Positions 26,550-35,818 of a stretch of 64,000 bases of DNA are shown one piece after another. Below the pieces are notes generated by a model. The model was not told the DNA's origin. It was given only the letters and a program-made list of their open reading frames with translations, and searched no databases. The stretch is from Arthrobacter castelli DSM 16402 (GTDB taxonomy: Bacteria; Actinomycetota; Actinomycetes; Actinomycetales; Micrococcaceae): contig NZ_AUMN01000002.1 of assembly GCF_000430705.1 (NCBI RefSeq), forward strand, positions 124,001-188,000, given 5' to 3'. The translations under genes were made by a program, and so were the position numbers. Positions within the stretch are counted from its first letter, which is position 1. Each line of letters opens with the position of its first letter.

Positions 26550-29211
26550 TTCGCGGTGGAAACCCTTCGTGGAAGCCGCCGTAGCGGCCGCCGAACGCCC
26601 GTACCCGAAGGATGGTGCGGAACAGCGGGAGCGCACTGGCGAGGCTGGAGAGCCTGGAGGGGGCCAGGCGGAACAGCCTTCACCAACGCTGATTTCAAGT
26701 CCGCCCCAACGACCGATGCACTGTGTCCGGGAACGTCATTGGCGTCCTTGGGACCGCCTCAGCCGGCTCAAGAACGCCATCGCCAACGCCGATCCCGGCG
26801 AGTTGCCGGCGCGCAGTTGGGATCTGCGTCTGCTGCCGGCGGCGCTGACGGGTTGGGCCGCCGCGGCCACCACGATCCGGCTGCCGCCTTCGACGGGCTA
26901 TGCCATCGGCGGGACGGCACTGCTCATCGCCGTCGTGATCCTGCTTTGTGCCCGCAGATGGGCGTGGCCGCAGGTACTGGTCCCGCTACCGGTGCCATTG
27001 CTGATTCTGTCGATGGTCTCATTGTCGGCCGCCGCGAACATCGCCGAGCGCCAGGCGGGCCCCGTTGACGCCGCCATCGCCAACGGGGCGACGATAGGTG
27101 CGGTGGCAAAGCTCACCTCGGATCCTCGGCTCAGCGATACGGCCGACAAATACACCGGGGCGGATCGATACCTGGTGGAGGCCACGTTGCAACGGGCAAC
27201 GAGCCAGGGGGTCGAGTTCACGGCGGCCACGCCGGTCCTGATTATCGCTTCAGAACGTTGGGAACAGCTCGAAACGGGCCAACGCGTGGAAACGGCCGGT
27301 GACCTGCGCGCTACCGGGCGCGGAGATGACATTGACGCCCTGTTGTTCGCCAAGACAGCACCGCAGGTGCTGGGACAGGCCGGGCCGTGGCTGCAGTACA
27401 GCGCAGCGGTCCGCAGCGCGTTCCGGCAACAGTCCCGGGAGCTGCCTTCCAACGCGGCGCAGCTGCTGCCAGGCATGGTGCTGGGGGACCGCGGAAACCT
27501 GGGAACCGGCTTGGAAACTGCTATGCGACGAACCGGTCTGACTCATTTGACTGCCGTCAGCGGGGCCAACTGTGCCATCGTCATCGGCACGGTCTTTCTC
27601 TGCGGATGCGCTGCCCGGCTGCCCAGGTGGTTGTCGGCCGCCGCTGCGCTGGCCGCACTGGCCGGTTTCGTCCTGCTGGTCCGGCCCGAACCCAGCGTAT
27701 TGCGGGCAGCGGTGATGGGAACAATAGGTGTGGCCGCAGTGATCAGCGGGCGGGGACGGAAGTCGCCAACCTTACTGTGCCTTGCAGTCATAGTGCTGCT
27801 CGCCGTCGATCCGTGGTTGAGCGGCAGCTATGCATTCATTCTTTCGGTGCTGGCCACCGGCGGGCTGATCGTCTTCGGGCCAGCCTGCGCCCACTGGCTG
27901 TCCCGCTGGATGCCGTTGTGGGCTGCGCAGGCGGTGGCAGTTCCGATTGCCGCCCAGGCATTCTGCGCTCCGGTGATTGTGCTGCTGCAGCCTCAGCTGA
28001 CCACGTATTCGGTAGTGGCCAATGTGCTGGTGGCCCCTCTCATCCCCCTGATCACGATCGCGGGAATGTGCTGTGTGCTGGCTATGCTGCTGTGTCCGCC
28101 CTTGGTGCCCGTGCTGCTCGCGATTGCCGGCGCGGGAGCGTCCTGGGTGGGGGCCGTGGCACATTTCTTCAGTTCCGCGCCGGGGGCCGTGGCGCCATGG
28201 CCGTGCGGTGCCGCCGGGGCGACCCTGATGGCCGTGCTGTCCCTGACGTCAATGGCGACATTGTGGCTGTTGGCGCATCCGGTCCGGCTCCGTGTGTACG
28301 CCTCCACGGTGTATCGGTGGTGCCGTGCGGCTCTGCCGTTGCCCGTGGCCGCCTTGATCCCCGGCGGCGTACTCGGTGCGGCAGCAGTATGGTTCGTTCA
28401 CAGCGCGCCACCGGGCGGTGCGCCAACGGACTGGTCGATCGTGGCCTGTGACGTCGGCCAGGGCGATGGCTTGGTGGTCCGCACGGATGAGCATTCGGCC
28501 ATCGTGGTCGATACCGGCCCGGAGCCCGCAGCCATGAACCAGTGCCTGGACGGGCTGTCCATATCCACCGTGCCGCTGTTGGTGCTGACCCATATGCACG
28601 CCGACCACACCGGCGGTGTGGCAGGGGTACTGGCCGGACGGGAGGTCGAACGGGCACTGATATCGTCGGCAGCCGGCGGGCCGGGCCACACGATTGACCT
28701 GCTGGAGGAGCATGACGTGGATATTTCCGATGCCCGCCGGGGCGCCACGGGCCACGCGGGTGCCGTCCAGTGGAGCACCTTGTGGCCCGCGGCCGGAAAC
28801 GAAGCGGCGTCGGCGAACAATTCCAGCATCGTCATGTGGGTCACCGTGGAGCAGCAGCGGGGCGGCCCCTTATCGCTGCTGCTGACGGGTGACTTGGAGC
28901 GCGATGGTGCACGCCGACTGCTGGCCACCTCGGGCCAACAACCGATCCCGGGGGCTCTGAGCCGGGAAAGCGTGGACGTGCTGAAAGTGGCCCACCACGG
29001 CGCCGCCAATGGCGGGACAGGCTTCATCAGGGCGCTGACGCCTGAGCTGGCGCTGATTTCAGTGGGAGCGGGGAACGAATACGGACATCCTTCCGACGGC
29101 ATCATTGCGGCGCTGCGGCAGGTGGGCAGCGAGATCCGCCGCACCGACAGGGACGGGCGGATCTATGTTGGCAAGCAGGCCGGTACATTGCTCACCTGGT
29201 CGGAAAGGTAG
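26539..29211 (+). CDS. comEC: ComEC/Rec2 DNA uptake channel
   Basis: Polytopic membrane protein that passes single-stranded DNA into the cytoplasm. The 890-residue chain has an N-terminal DUF4131-like region with two to three membrane segments and an external OB-like part, then the Competence domain with many membrane helices (TAVSGANCAIVIGTVF through about residue 620). A C-terminal metallo-beta-lactamase domain follows (CDVGQGDGLVVRT; THMHADHTGG; LLLTGDLERDG; KVAHHGAANGG). All zinc-ligand motifs of that domain appear intact. ATG 26539 overlaps comEA. A hydrophilic stretch of about 90 residues precedes the first membrane helix. Confidence 0.93.
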   Translation: MVSDSRWKPFVEAAVAAAERPYPKDGAEQRERTGEAGEPGGGQAEQPSPTLISSPPQRPMHCVRERHWRPWDRLSRLKNAIANADPGELPARSWDLRLLPAALTGWAAAATTIRLPPSTGYAIGGTALLIAVVILLCARRWAWPQVLVPLPVPLLILSMVSLSAAANIAERQAGPVDAAIANGATIGAVAKLTSDPRLSDTADKYTGADRYLVEATLQRATSQGVEFTAATPVLIIASERWEQLETGQRVETAGDLRATGRGDDIDALLFAKTAPQVLGQAGPWLQYSAAVRSAFRQQSRELPSNAAQLLPGMVLGDRGNLGTGLETAMRRTGLTHLTAVSGANCAIVIGTVFLCGCAARLPRWLSAAAALAALAGFVLLVRPEPSVLRAAVMGTIGVAAVISGRGRKSPTLLCLAVIVLLAVDPWLSGSYAFILSVLATGGLIVFGPACAHWLSRWMPLWAAQAVAVPIAAQAFCAPVIVLLQPQLTTYSVVANVLVAPLIPLITIAGMCCVLAMLLCPPLVPVLLAIAGAGASWVGAVAHFFSSAPGAVAPWPCGAAGATLMAVLSLTSMATLWLLAHPVRLRVYASTVYRWCRAALPLPVAALIPGGVLGAAAVWFVHSAPPGGAPTDWSIVACDVGQGDGLVVRTDEHSAIVVDTGPEPAAMNQCLDGLSISTVPLLVLTHMHADHTGGVAGVLAGREVERALISSAAGGPGHTIDLLEEHDVDISDARRGATGHAGAVQWSTLWPAAGNEAASANNSSIVMWVTVEQQRGGPLSLLLTGDLERDGARRLLATSGQQPIPGALSRESVDVLKVAHHGAANGGTGFIRALTPELALISVGAGNEYGHPSDGIIAALRQVGSEIRRTDRDGRIYVGKQAGTLLTWSER

Positions 29212-29265
29212 GGTTGAAACCATGACCGTTTCTGGATATCCCGCCCCTCGAACAGCGGGACTACG

Positions 29266-30288
29266 GTGACTCCGGCAGCCGGCAGCACGCGGGCCACCAG
29301 GACAGCTGGCAACGTGGTCTCCTGGCGCGCCATCGAGCCCGCGCCGGTTGTCCTCATCACCGGTGGCGAGGAGTTTCTGGCCATCCGGGCGATGGAACGG
29401 ATCCGTCATCAATTGCGGCAGACCGAGCCGGACGTGGAACGTACCTCCCTGGACGCATCCGAGTACGCAGCGGGCCAGTTGGAGCTGGCAGCCAGCCCAT
29501 CACTATTCGGCGAGGCCAAGCTGATTGAAGTCTCAGGCCTGTCGTCCATGAACGAGGATTTTCTCACCGACGCCACCACATACCTGTCTTCGACTGTGCC
29601 GGACGTGACAGTGGTGCTGCACCATGACGGCGGGGCGCGGGGCAAGAAACTCCTCGACGCCATCAAGGCCGGCGGAGCCCCTGTGGTTGAGTGCCAGCCG
29701 TTGAAGAAGGACGCCGAGAAGGTCGAATTCGTTAATCGCGAGTTCCGGGATGCCCGACGAAGTATCGAACCAGGCGGTGCCCAGGCCCTGGTTGCCGCCG
29801 TGGGATCCAGTCTGTCCGAACTGGCGGCCGCATGCTCACAGTTGCTCTCCGACACGGAGGGGACGGTTGGTCCGGATGTCGTCGAACGCTATTACGGCGG
29901 AAGAGTTGAGGCAACTGCCTTCAAGGTCGCGGATGCGGCCCTGGCCGGGCGCGGTTCCCTTGCCTTGTCAACGTTGCGTCATGCACTGGCGACCGGAGTG
30001 GACCCGGTTCCGCTGGTGGCGGCTCTGGCGATGAAGCTCAGGACTGTGGCAAAGGTTGCAGGTGCCCGCGGTTCATCCGCACAATTGGCACGCGAGTTCG
30101 GCATGGCACCCTGGCAGGTCGACAACGCCAAGAGGGACGGTTCCGGCTGGACCCCTGAAGCACTGACCCGCGCGGTCCGGGTCACTGCCGACGCCGACGT
30201 CCAGGTCAAAGGCGCCGCACGGGATCCGGTGTACGCGCTGGAACGTGCCGTCACGATCATTGCCACATCGGTGAACCGGCGGCCATGA
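29266..30288 (+). CDS. holA: DNA polymerase III delta subunit
   Basis: Clamp-loader subunit that opens the beta clamp. The 340-residue protein has the HolA layout: N-terminal AAA+-like domain without a P-loop (VVLITGGEEFLAIRAMERI), clamp-contacting region EASPSLFGEAKLIEVSGL, and a helical C-terminal domain (AFKVADAALAGRGSLALSTLRHAL). GTG start 54 bp after comEC, the usual order in bacteria (comEC-holA-rpsT). The gene ends before a strong hairpin shared with rpsT. Confidence 0.93.
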   Translation: MTPAAGSTRATRTAGNVVSWRAIEPAPVVLITGGEEFLAIRAMERIRHQLRQTEPDVERTSLDASEYAAGQLELAASPSLFGEAKLIEVSGLSSMNEDFLTDATTYLSSTVPDVTVVLHHDGGARGKKLLDAIKAGGAPVVECQPLKKDAEKVEFVNREFRDARRSIEPGGAQALVAAVGSSLSELAAACSQLLSDTEGTVGPDVVERYYGGRVEATAFKVADAALAGRGSLALSTLRHALATGVDPVPLVAALAMKLRTVAKVAGARGSSAQLAREFGMAPWQVDNAKRDGSGWTPEALTRAVRVTADADVQVKGAARDPVYALERAVTIIATSVNRRP

Positions 30289-30361
30289 CCGCCGAGCCGT
30301 CCGGAACGCTGCTCAAACTACTGTTGCTTGAACAAACCTGGAACAACCGCGGTTTAAACAC

Positions 30362-30392
30362 CTATGGCCGGCGCCTTTGGCGCCGACCATAG
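30362..30392. terminator. Bidirectional terminator between holA and rpsT
   Basis: CTATGGCCGGCGCC (30362-30375) and GGCGCCGACCATAG (30379-30392) form a 14-bp stem with one mismatch and a TTT loop. It lies between convergent holA and rpsT. The flanks are A/T rich (GTGTTTAAAC on the rpsT side), so it can serve either direction. Confidence 0.75.
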
Positions 30393-30417
30393 ATAAAGAT
30401 CCTGAGGGTGCTCCACC

Positions 30418-30678
30418 TTAGAGGCTGCCGACCTTACGGGCGATAGCCGACTTGCGGTTGGCCGCATTGTTCTTGTGGATTACGCCCTTGCTGACGGCCT
30501 TATCCAGCTTGCGGCTGGCAGCGGTAAGCGCGGTCCCGGCGGACTCCTTGTCAGCAGACTTGACAGCGGAATTCACACTGCGGATTGCGGTGCGCAGCTC
30601 AGCCTTGACCGCATTGTTGCGCTGGCGCGCCTTCTCATTGGTGAGAACGCGCTTCTTCTGGGACTTGATGTTTGCCAC
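30418..30678 (-). CDS. rpsT: 30S ribosomal protein S20
   Basis: An 86-residue basic protein of the 30S body: [21 protein letters not shown] at the N terminus and [20 protein letters not shown] at the C terminus are S20 hallmarks. GTG 30678 is chosen because the product then starts [10 protein letters not shown] as in the family, with AGAGAG upstream; longer frames add nonconserved residues. Convergent with holA and divergent from lepA, as in related genomes. Confidence 0.97.
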   Translation of the reverse strand: MANIKSQKKRVLTNEKARQRNNAVKAELRTAIRSVNSAVKSADKESAGTALTAASRKLDKAVSKGVIHKNNAANRKSAIARKVGSL

Positions 30679-30948
30679 GGATAAACTCTCTTTTGTCAGG
30701 CGGTGTTGGGTCAGTGAGGGCATTCAAGCTGGAGGACTGGCGCGGCGTGGGGATACCGGCGGCATCCAGCTTTCCGTGCCCGACGACCAAGCGCGGACAC
30801 ACAGCTATACAGCCTATCAGAATCGCCGCTGACACGAGTAGTTGCGCGCGCCGGTTCCGGGCCAGGGCACCAGCGGCGGAGCAATAGGACCGGGAACATG
30901 GGACACTTAAGACAAGTATCTGCTTTCGTCGACGTAAGGACACACTGA

Positions 30949-32802
30949 GTGACTCCCTTGGCCCGCACTGCTCCGGTGCCCGCCGCCACGGATCCGGCGG
31001 TCTTGAGGAACTTCTCCATCATCGCCCATATCGATCATGGGAAGTCAACGCTTGCCGACCGAATGCTGCAGCTCACCGGCGTGGTGGAGGACCGCACCAT
31101 GCGTGCCCAGTACCTGGACCGGATGGACCTCGAGCGTGAGCGTGGCATCACCATCAAGTCCCAGGCCGTGCGGATGCCGTGGGAAGCAGACGGAACCAGC
31201 TACGCCTTGAACATGATCGATACGCCCGGCCACGTTGACTTCACCTACGAAGTCTCCCGTTCGCTGGCCGCCGGTGAGGGGGCGGTGCTGCTGGTCGACG
31301 CGGCCCAGGGGATCGAGGCGCAAACCCTGGCCAACCTCTACCTGGCCATGGAGAACGATCTGGCGATTATCCCGGTCTTGAACAAGATCGACTTGCCTGC
31401 TGCCCAGCCGGACAAGTATGCCGAGGAACTGGCGCATTTGATTGGCGGAGACCCCGACGACGTGCTCCGTGTCTCCGGTAAGACCGGCGCCGGAGTCGAC
31501 AAATTGCTGGACAGGATCGTTGCCGAAATCCCCGCACCGGTGGGAGACCCCGTCGCTGCCGCACGGGCGATGATTTTCGACTCGGTCTACGACACGTACC
31601 GCGGCGTGGTCACGTATGTGCGCGTCGTCGACGGGAAACTCCATCCACGCGAGCGAATCCAGATGATGTCCACCAAGGCAAGTCATGAATTGCTGGAGAT
31701 CGGGGTCAGTTCCCCGGAGCCGGCGCCGACAGACGGGCTCGGCGTCGGCGAAGTTGGCTATCTGATCACCGGCGTGAAGGACGTCCGCCAGTCCAAGGTG
31801 GGCGATACCGTCACCAACCTGGCCAAGCCTGCCGAACACCAGCTGAGCGGGTACCAGGAGCCCAAGCCTATGGTGTTCTCCGGTCTCTACCCGCTCGACG
31901 GGGCCGACTATCCCGTGCTGCGGGATGCGCTGGACAAGCTGAAGCTCAACGACGCGGCACTCGTCTACGAACCCGAGACCTCCGTCGCCCTCGGGTTCGG
32001 GTTCCGCGTGGGCTTCCTGGGACTGCTGCACTTGGAAATCATCCGTGAACGGCTGGAGCGCGAATCGAATATCTCGCTGATTGCCACGGCCCCCAACGTG
32101 GTCTACGAGGTGACCATGGAGGACAACGAGCAGTTCGAAGTAACCAACCCCAGTGAGTTCCCCGCCGGCAAGATCCTCGAAGTGCGCGAACCAATGGTCT
32201 CAGCCACTGTCCTTGCTCCAAACGAATTCGTCGGGGCCATTATGGAGTTGTGCCAGAGTCGGCGGGGCACCATGCATGGGATGGACTACCTGTCGGAAGA
32301 ACGGGTCGAACTGAATTACCGGATGCCGCTGGCCGAGATCGTGTTCGACTTCTTCGACCAGCTCAAATCCAAGACCCGCGGTTATGCCTCGCTGGAGTGG
32401 AAGGCCGACGGGGACCAGGCCGCCGACCTGGTCAAGGTCGACATCCTGCTGCAAGGCGACCAGGTCGACGCATTCAGCGCGATCACCCACCGGGACAAGG
32501 CATACTCCTATGGCACGCTGATGACGTCGAAACTGCGTGAACTGATTCCACGGCAGCAATACGAGGTCCCGATTCAGGCAGCCATTGGCTCGCGGATCAT
32601 TGCCCGGGAAAACATCCGCGCCATCCGCAAGGACGTGCTGGCCAAATGCTACGGCGGCGACATCTCGCGTAAACGGAAGCTGTTGGAGAAGCAGAAGGAA
32701 GGCAAGAAGCGGATGAAGATGGTCGGCCGCGTCGAAGTGCCGCAGGAAGCCTTCATCGCCGCCTTATCATCGGAATCGTCGAAAGACAAAACCAAGAAGT
32801 GA
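30949..32802 (+). CDS. lepA: Elongation factor 4 (LepA)
   Basis: Ribosome-associated GTPase implicated in translation initiation/back-translocation under stress. The 617-residue protein shows all G motifs: [36 protein letters not shown]. It has EF-G-like domains III and V plus the LepA-specific C-terminal domain ([37 protein letters not shown]). GTG start with AAGGA at about 30936-30940. Confidence 0.97.
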   Translation: MTPLARTAPVPAATDPAVLRNFSIIAHIDHGKSTLADRMLQLTGVVEDRTMRAQYLDRMDLERERGITIKSQAVRMPWEADGTSYALNMIDTPGHVDFTYEVSRSLAAGEGAVLLVDAAQGIEAQTLANLYLAMENDLAIIPVLNKIDLPAAQPDKYAEELAHLIGGDPDDVLRVSGKTGAGVDKLLDRIVAEIPAPVGDPVAAARAMIFDSVYDTYRGVVTYVRVVDGKLHPRERIQMMSTKASHELLEIGVSSPEPAPTDGLGVGEVGYLITGVKDVRQSKVGDTVTNLAKPAEHQLSGYQEPKPMVFSGLYPLDGADYPVLRDALDKLKLNDAALVYEPETSVALGFGFRVGFLGLLHLEIIRERLERESNISLIATAPNVVYEVTMEDNEQFEVTNPSEFPAGKILEVREPMVSATVLAPNEFVGAIMELCQSRRGTMHGMDYLSEERVELNYRMPLAEIVFDFFDQLKSKTRGYASLEWKADGDQAADLVKVDILLQGDQVDAFSAITHRDKAYSYGTLMTSKLRELIPRQQYEVPIQAAIGSRIIARENIRAIRKDVLAKCYGGDISRKRKLLEKQKEGKKRMKMVGRVEVPQEAFIAALSSESSKDKTKK

Positions 32803-32833
32803 ACCAGCCCATTGACGGGGGCAGGTGCCGGTA

Positions 32834-34063
32834 ATGCCCTCGACACTTCCCGAGGGGGATCCTGCCCCGGACGACGGCATGCTCCCTGCACAGGTCCGCC
32901 AGGGCGCTGCCGGACGCAACTTCGGCCTGTACATCCATATACCGTTCTGCGCGGTACGCTGCGGTTACTGCGATTTCAACACCTACACCGCCACCGAACT
33001 TGGCCCCGGCGCGTCGCAGGACGAATACGCAGCCACAGCGATGGCCGAACTGGATCTTGCCGCCGGCGTGCTGACAGGGTCGGGGCTGCCCCAACGCCAG
33101 CTGAAGACCGTATTCTTCGGCGGCGGCACGCCAACCCTGCTGCCCGCGGACGATCTCGCTGCCCTGCTGCGCCACGCCGCCACATTGTGGCCGCTGGCTG
33201 CGGACGCTGAAATCACCACCGAGGCGAACCCGGATTCGGTCACCCCGGCGTCCCTGCAGCAGTTGGCCGACGCCGGTTTCACCCGGGTGTCGTTCGGTAT
33301 GCAGTCGGCGGTACCGCACGTGCTCCAGGTCCTCGACCGCACCCACGCTCCCGAACGGGTGCCGCAAGCGGTCCGCTGGGCGCGCGATGCCGGACTCGCT
33401 GTCAGCATTGACCTGATCTACGGCACCCCGGGCGAATCCATTAATGACTGGGAAGAGTCGCTGTCCGCAGCGCTGAGCTACGGACCCGACCATGTCTCCG
33501 CCTATTCGCTGATCATCGAAGATGGCACGAAACTTGCCGCCCGGATGCGCCGCGGCGAGGTGCCGCCCATTGACGACGACGACCACGCCGACAAATACCT
33601 GGCGGCCGAGCGATTGATGGAAGCACACGGAATGCACTGGTACGAGGTCAGCAATTGGAGCCGGACCCCGCAGCAGGCGTGCCAACATAATCTGGCCTAC
33701 TGGCGGGGCGACGATTGGTGGGGGATAGGCCCCGGCGCCCATTCCCATGTCGGTGGTGTGCGCTGGTGGAACACCAAGCACCCGGTTCCGTATGCAAACC
33801 GGCTCAAGTCAGGACGGTCGCCGGCAGCCGGCCGCGAAACACTCGACGCAACAGCCACCCACATGGAACATGTGATGCTGCGCACCCGGCTGCGCGAGGG
33901 ACTCGCCATCGAGGCCCTGGGCGGCGCGGGAAGATCGCAGATAGCGCCACTGATCGCAGAGGGGCTGATTGAGCCAAGTGCTGCCTTCGGCGGCACCGTG
34001 GTGCTGACTCTCAGAGGACGGTTACTGGCCGACGGCGTGGTGCGCAGGCTGCTGCCGGGCTAA
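32834..34063 (+). CDS. hemW: HemW-type radical SAM heme chaperone
   Basis: Radical SAM protein related to coproporphyrinogen oxidase but now regarded as a heme-transfer chaperone. The iron-sulfur motif CAVRCGYCDF (CxxxCxxC) follows YIHIPF. GGGTPTLLP, TTEANPD and SFGMQS match the radical-SAM barrel, and a HemN C-terminal domain follows. The CxxxC-x2-C with no fourth Cys fits HemW rather than HemN. ATG 32834 has AGGTG 7 bases upstream; GTG 32825 is an alternative three codons earlier. It follows lepA by 31 bp, a conserved pairing. Confidence 0.93.
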   Translation: MPSTLPEGDPAPDDGMLPAQVRQGAAGRNFGLYIHIPFCAVRCGYCDFNTYTATELGPGASQDEYAATAMAELDLAAGVLTGSGLPQRQLKTVFFGGGTPTLLPADDLAALLRHAATLWPLAADAEITTEANPDSVTPASLQQLADAGFTRVSFGMQSAVPHVLQVLDRTHAPERVPQAVRWARDAGLAVSIDLIYGTPGESINDWEESLSAALSYGPDHVSAYSLIIEDGTKLAARMRRGEVPPIDDDDHADKYLAAERLMEAHGMHWYEVSNWSRTPQQACQHNLAYWRGDDWWGIGPGAHSHVGGVRWWNTKHPVPYANRLKSGRSPAAGRETLDATATHMEHVMLRTRLREGLAIEALGGAGRSQIAPLIAEGLIEPSAAFGGTVVLTLRGRLLADGVVRRLLPG

Positions 34064-34129
34064 CGGCTCGGCAGCAGCCTGCCCAACCAGGCGCAGCCAG
34101 CCCAGCCAAGCGCGGCCGGCATCGCCGGG

Positions 34130-34600
34130 TCAGTGGATCAGGCGCAGGTTGACGGGGTAGCGGTACGGTTCGCCCTTGTTGACACGCACCCCGGCCCTGA
34201 CCGAGAAGACCGTCAAGGCAATCCAGATCAGCACAGCCAGCACTGCGCAGACCGAACTGATGGGGTCAATCAGTGCCAACAGATAGAGGAACAGCGCGAG
34301 CACCGTCGGCGGCAGGGTGAAATTCAGCGCCTCTTTGGATTCCTGTGCCGTGAACGGGCCGCGGTCCCGCAACACCAAGTAGATGATCAGTGACGGTACG
34401 CATCCGAGGATTCCGCCGAAATGGGCAATCGTGGCCCATTGCCGGTCCTCGGCCGAGGTCAGCGACTGCGCGTCGGCAGACATACCTTGATAAGGAGAGG
34501 GGCCGCGCTGATCACTGCCACCGGCCGGCGGCCGGGGCTGTGGTGTCCCATGCTGCCCATCCGGCCGGGGCTGCTCGTCGCGCCCAGGGGAATCTGCCAC
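34130..34600 (-). CDS. DUF4870 membrane protein
   Basis: A small membrane protein (156 residues) with a Pro/Gln-rich cytoplasmic N terminus and a DUF4870 domain: WATIAHFGGILGCVPSLIIYLVLRDRGPFTAQESKEALNF, then two hydrophobic segments and the ending YRYPVNLRLI. Three to four membrane helices are predicted by eye. Function unknown. GTG 34600 has AGGAACAGG upstream; an ATG at about 34483 (MSADAQSL) is another possible start. It lies between hemW and DUF3097, as in relatives. Confidence 0.85.
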   Translation of the reverse strand: MADSPGRDEQPRPDGQHGTPQPRPPAGGSDQRGPSPYQGMSADAQSLTSAEDRQWATIAHFGGILGCVPSLIIYLVLRDRGPFTAQESKEALNFTLPPTVLALFLYLLALIDPISSVCAVLAVLIWIALTVFSVRAGVRVNKGEPYRYPVNLRLIH

Positions 34601-34734
34601 GTGAACCTGTTCCTCGAGTTCGGTAGGACACTGGACCATCCGGCGGGTGCAGTGTCGTTCAAGTCATTCAGTCGTTCAAATCTACTGCCTGCCGGAGTGC
34701 TTAGGCACCATTGTGGGCCACGGCGGCCCTCCGA

Positions 34735-35610
34735 TCAATCCGGGGCAGCCTCGGGCGTGGCGGTCAGGAAGTCGATGACCTCCTCGACCCGGCCCAGCAA
34801 CGACGGTTCCAAATCCGCATAACTGTTGACGGCAGCAAGGATCCGTTGCCAGCCGCGGGCCGCGGAGTGCTGGTCTTGATGCGGCCATCCCAGCCCCTTG
34901 AGGACTCCGGTTTTCCAGTCCTGGCCGCGCGGCACGTGAGGCCATTGGCGAAGGCCGAGTGCCGATGGTTTGACCGCCTGCCAGACATCCACATAGGGGT
35001 GGCCCACAATGAGGACATTCGACGGCGCTCCTCGCAAGGCCATGGTTTGTTTGGCGATGGCCGACTCTTTACTGCCCGACACCAAATGGTCCACCAGTAC
35101 GCCGAGCCGCCGCTGCGGCCCCGGTGAGAACGTCTTCACGGCACCGGCCAAGTCATCGATACCACCCAATGGTTCGACGACAATGCCTTCCACCCGCAGG
35201 TCGTCGCCCCACACCTTTTCCACGAGTTCGGCATCATGCTTGCCCTCCACCCAGATCCGGCTGGCCCGTGCAGTGCGGGCGCGCGTCCCTTCCAGGCGCA
35301 CCGATCCGGACGCGGTGCGTGCGGGACGCGCCGCACGTGCGGACCGATCTGAAGCGGCAGCAGCAGGGGCAACCACCTTCACGGCACGTCCATCGATCAT
35401 AAAGCCGTACCCGAGGCCGAAGGAACGGACTTTGCCCCGGCGGTCCTCCAGAGCCACAACGTGCAATCCTCCGGACTTTTCCACCCGGACCACCGCGCCC
35501 ACCCAGCCGGTCTGGGCATCTTCAAGCACCACCCCGGGCTCGGCAGCAACTTCGGGGGCGGCTTGCCGTTTCGGCTCGGCGGCCAGCTCCTGGGGACCCC
35601 ATTCATACAT
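34735..35610 (-). CDS. DUF3097 family protein with Toprim-like motifs
   Basis: A 291-residue actinobacterial protein of unknown function. The N-terminal part (about 25-85) looks like a small beta domain (VLEDAQTGWVGAVVRVEKSGG). A basic Ala/Arg linker follows. The C-terminal half contains IWVEGKHDAELVEKVW (residues about 119-134), EPLGGIDDLAG and LGVLVDHLVSGSKES (about 169-183). The VEGKxD signature with a later D-containing strand resembles Toprim domains of RNase M5 or OLD proteins; this is my inference. ATG 35610 has AGAAGG six bases upstream. It is divergent from hrcA. Confidence 0.85.
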   Translation of the reverse strand: MYEWGPQELAAEPKRQAAPEVAAEPGVVLEDAQTGWVGAVVRVEKSGGLHVVALEDRRGKVRSFGLGYGFMIDGRAVKVVAPAAAASDRSARAARPARTASGSVRLEGTRARTARASRIWVEGKHDAELVEKVWGDDLRVEGIVVEPLGGIDDLAGAVKTFSPGPQRRLGVLVDHLVSGSKESAIAKQTMALRGAPSNVLIVGHPYVDVWQAVKPSALGLRQWPHVPRGQDWKTGVLKGLGWPHQDQHSAARGWQRILAAVNSYADLEPSLLGRVEEVIDFLTATPEAAPD

Positions 35611-35687
35611 GCACAACCTTCTTTCGAATTGCCTTCCGGCACGGGCCGGCACGAACAATGATGGAATAAGCCGAGGGCGTACCCATG

Positions 35688-35716
35688 TTAGCAACGCCGG
35701 TTGAACGTACTAGACT
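35688..35716 (+). promoter_or_regulatory. Putative hrcA promoter
   Basis: TTAGCA (35688-35693) and TAGACT (35711-35716) are 17 bp apart. The start of transcription would fall inside the CIRCE element, as expected for HrcA repression. Confidence 0.45.
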
Positions 35717-35742
35717 TAGCACTTGGGCATGTTGAGTGCTAA
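35716..35742. promoter_or_regulatory. CIRCE operator for HrcA
   Basis: TTAGCACTT (35716-35724), nine-base spacer, GAGTGCTAA (35734-35742). This matches the CIRCE consensus TTAGCACTC-N9-GAGTGCTAA except the last base of the left arm. It lies 77 bp before hrcA and predicts autoregulated, heat-inducible hrcA-dnaJ. A second half-site lies at 35754-35759 within a repeated ATGTTGAGTGC (35729 and 35749). Confidence 0.92.
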
Positions 35743-35818
35743 ATAGCTATGTTGAGTGCGGAACCCCGTCGGGCGATTATCCGCATCGCCGGCGCAATGC
35801 GGGATCAGGAGGTGAAGC

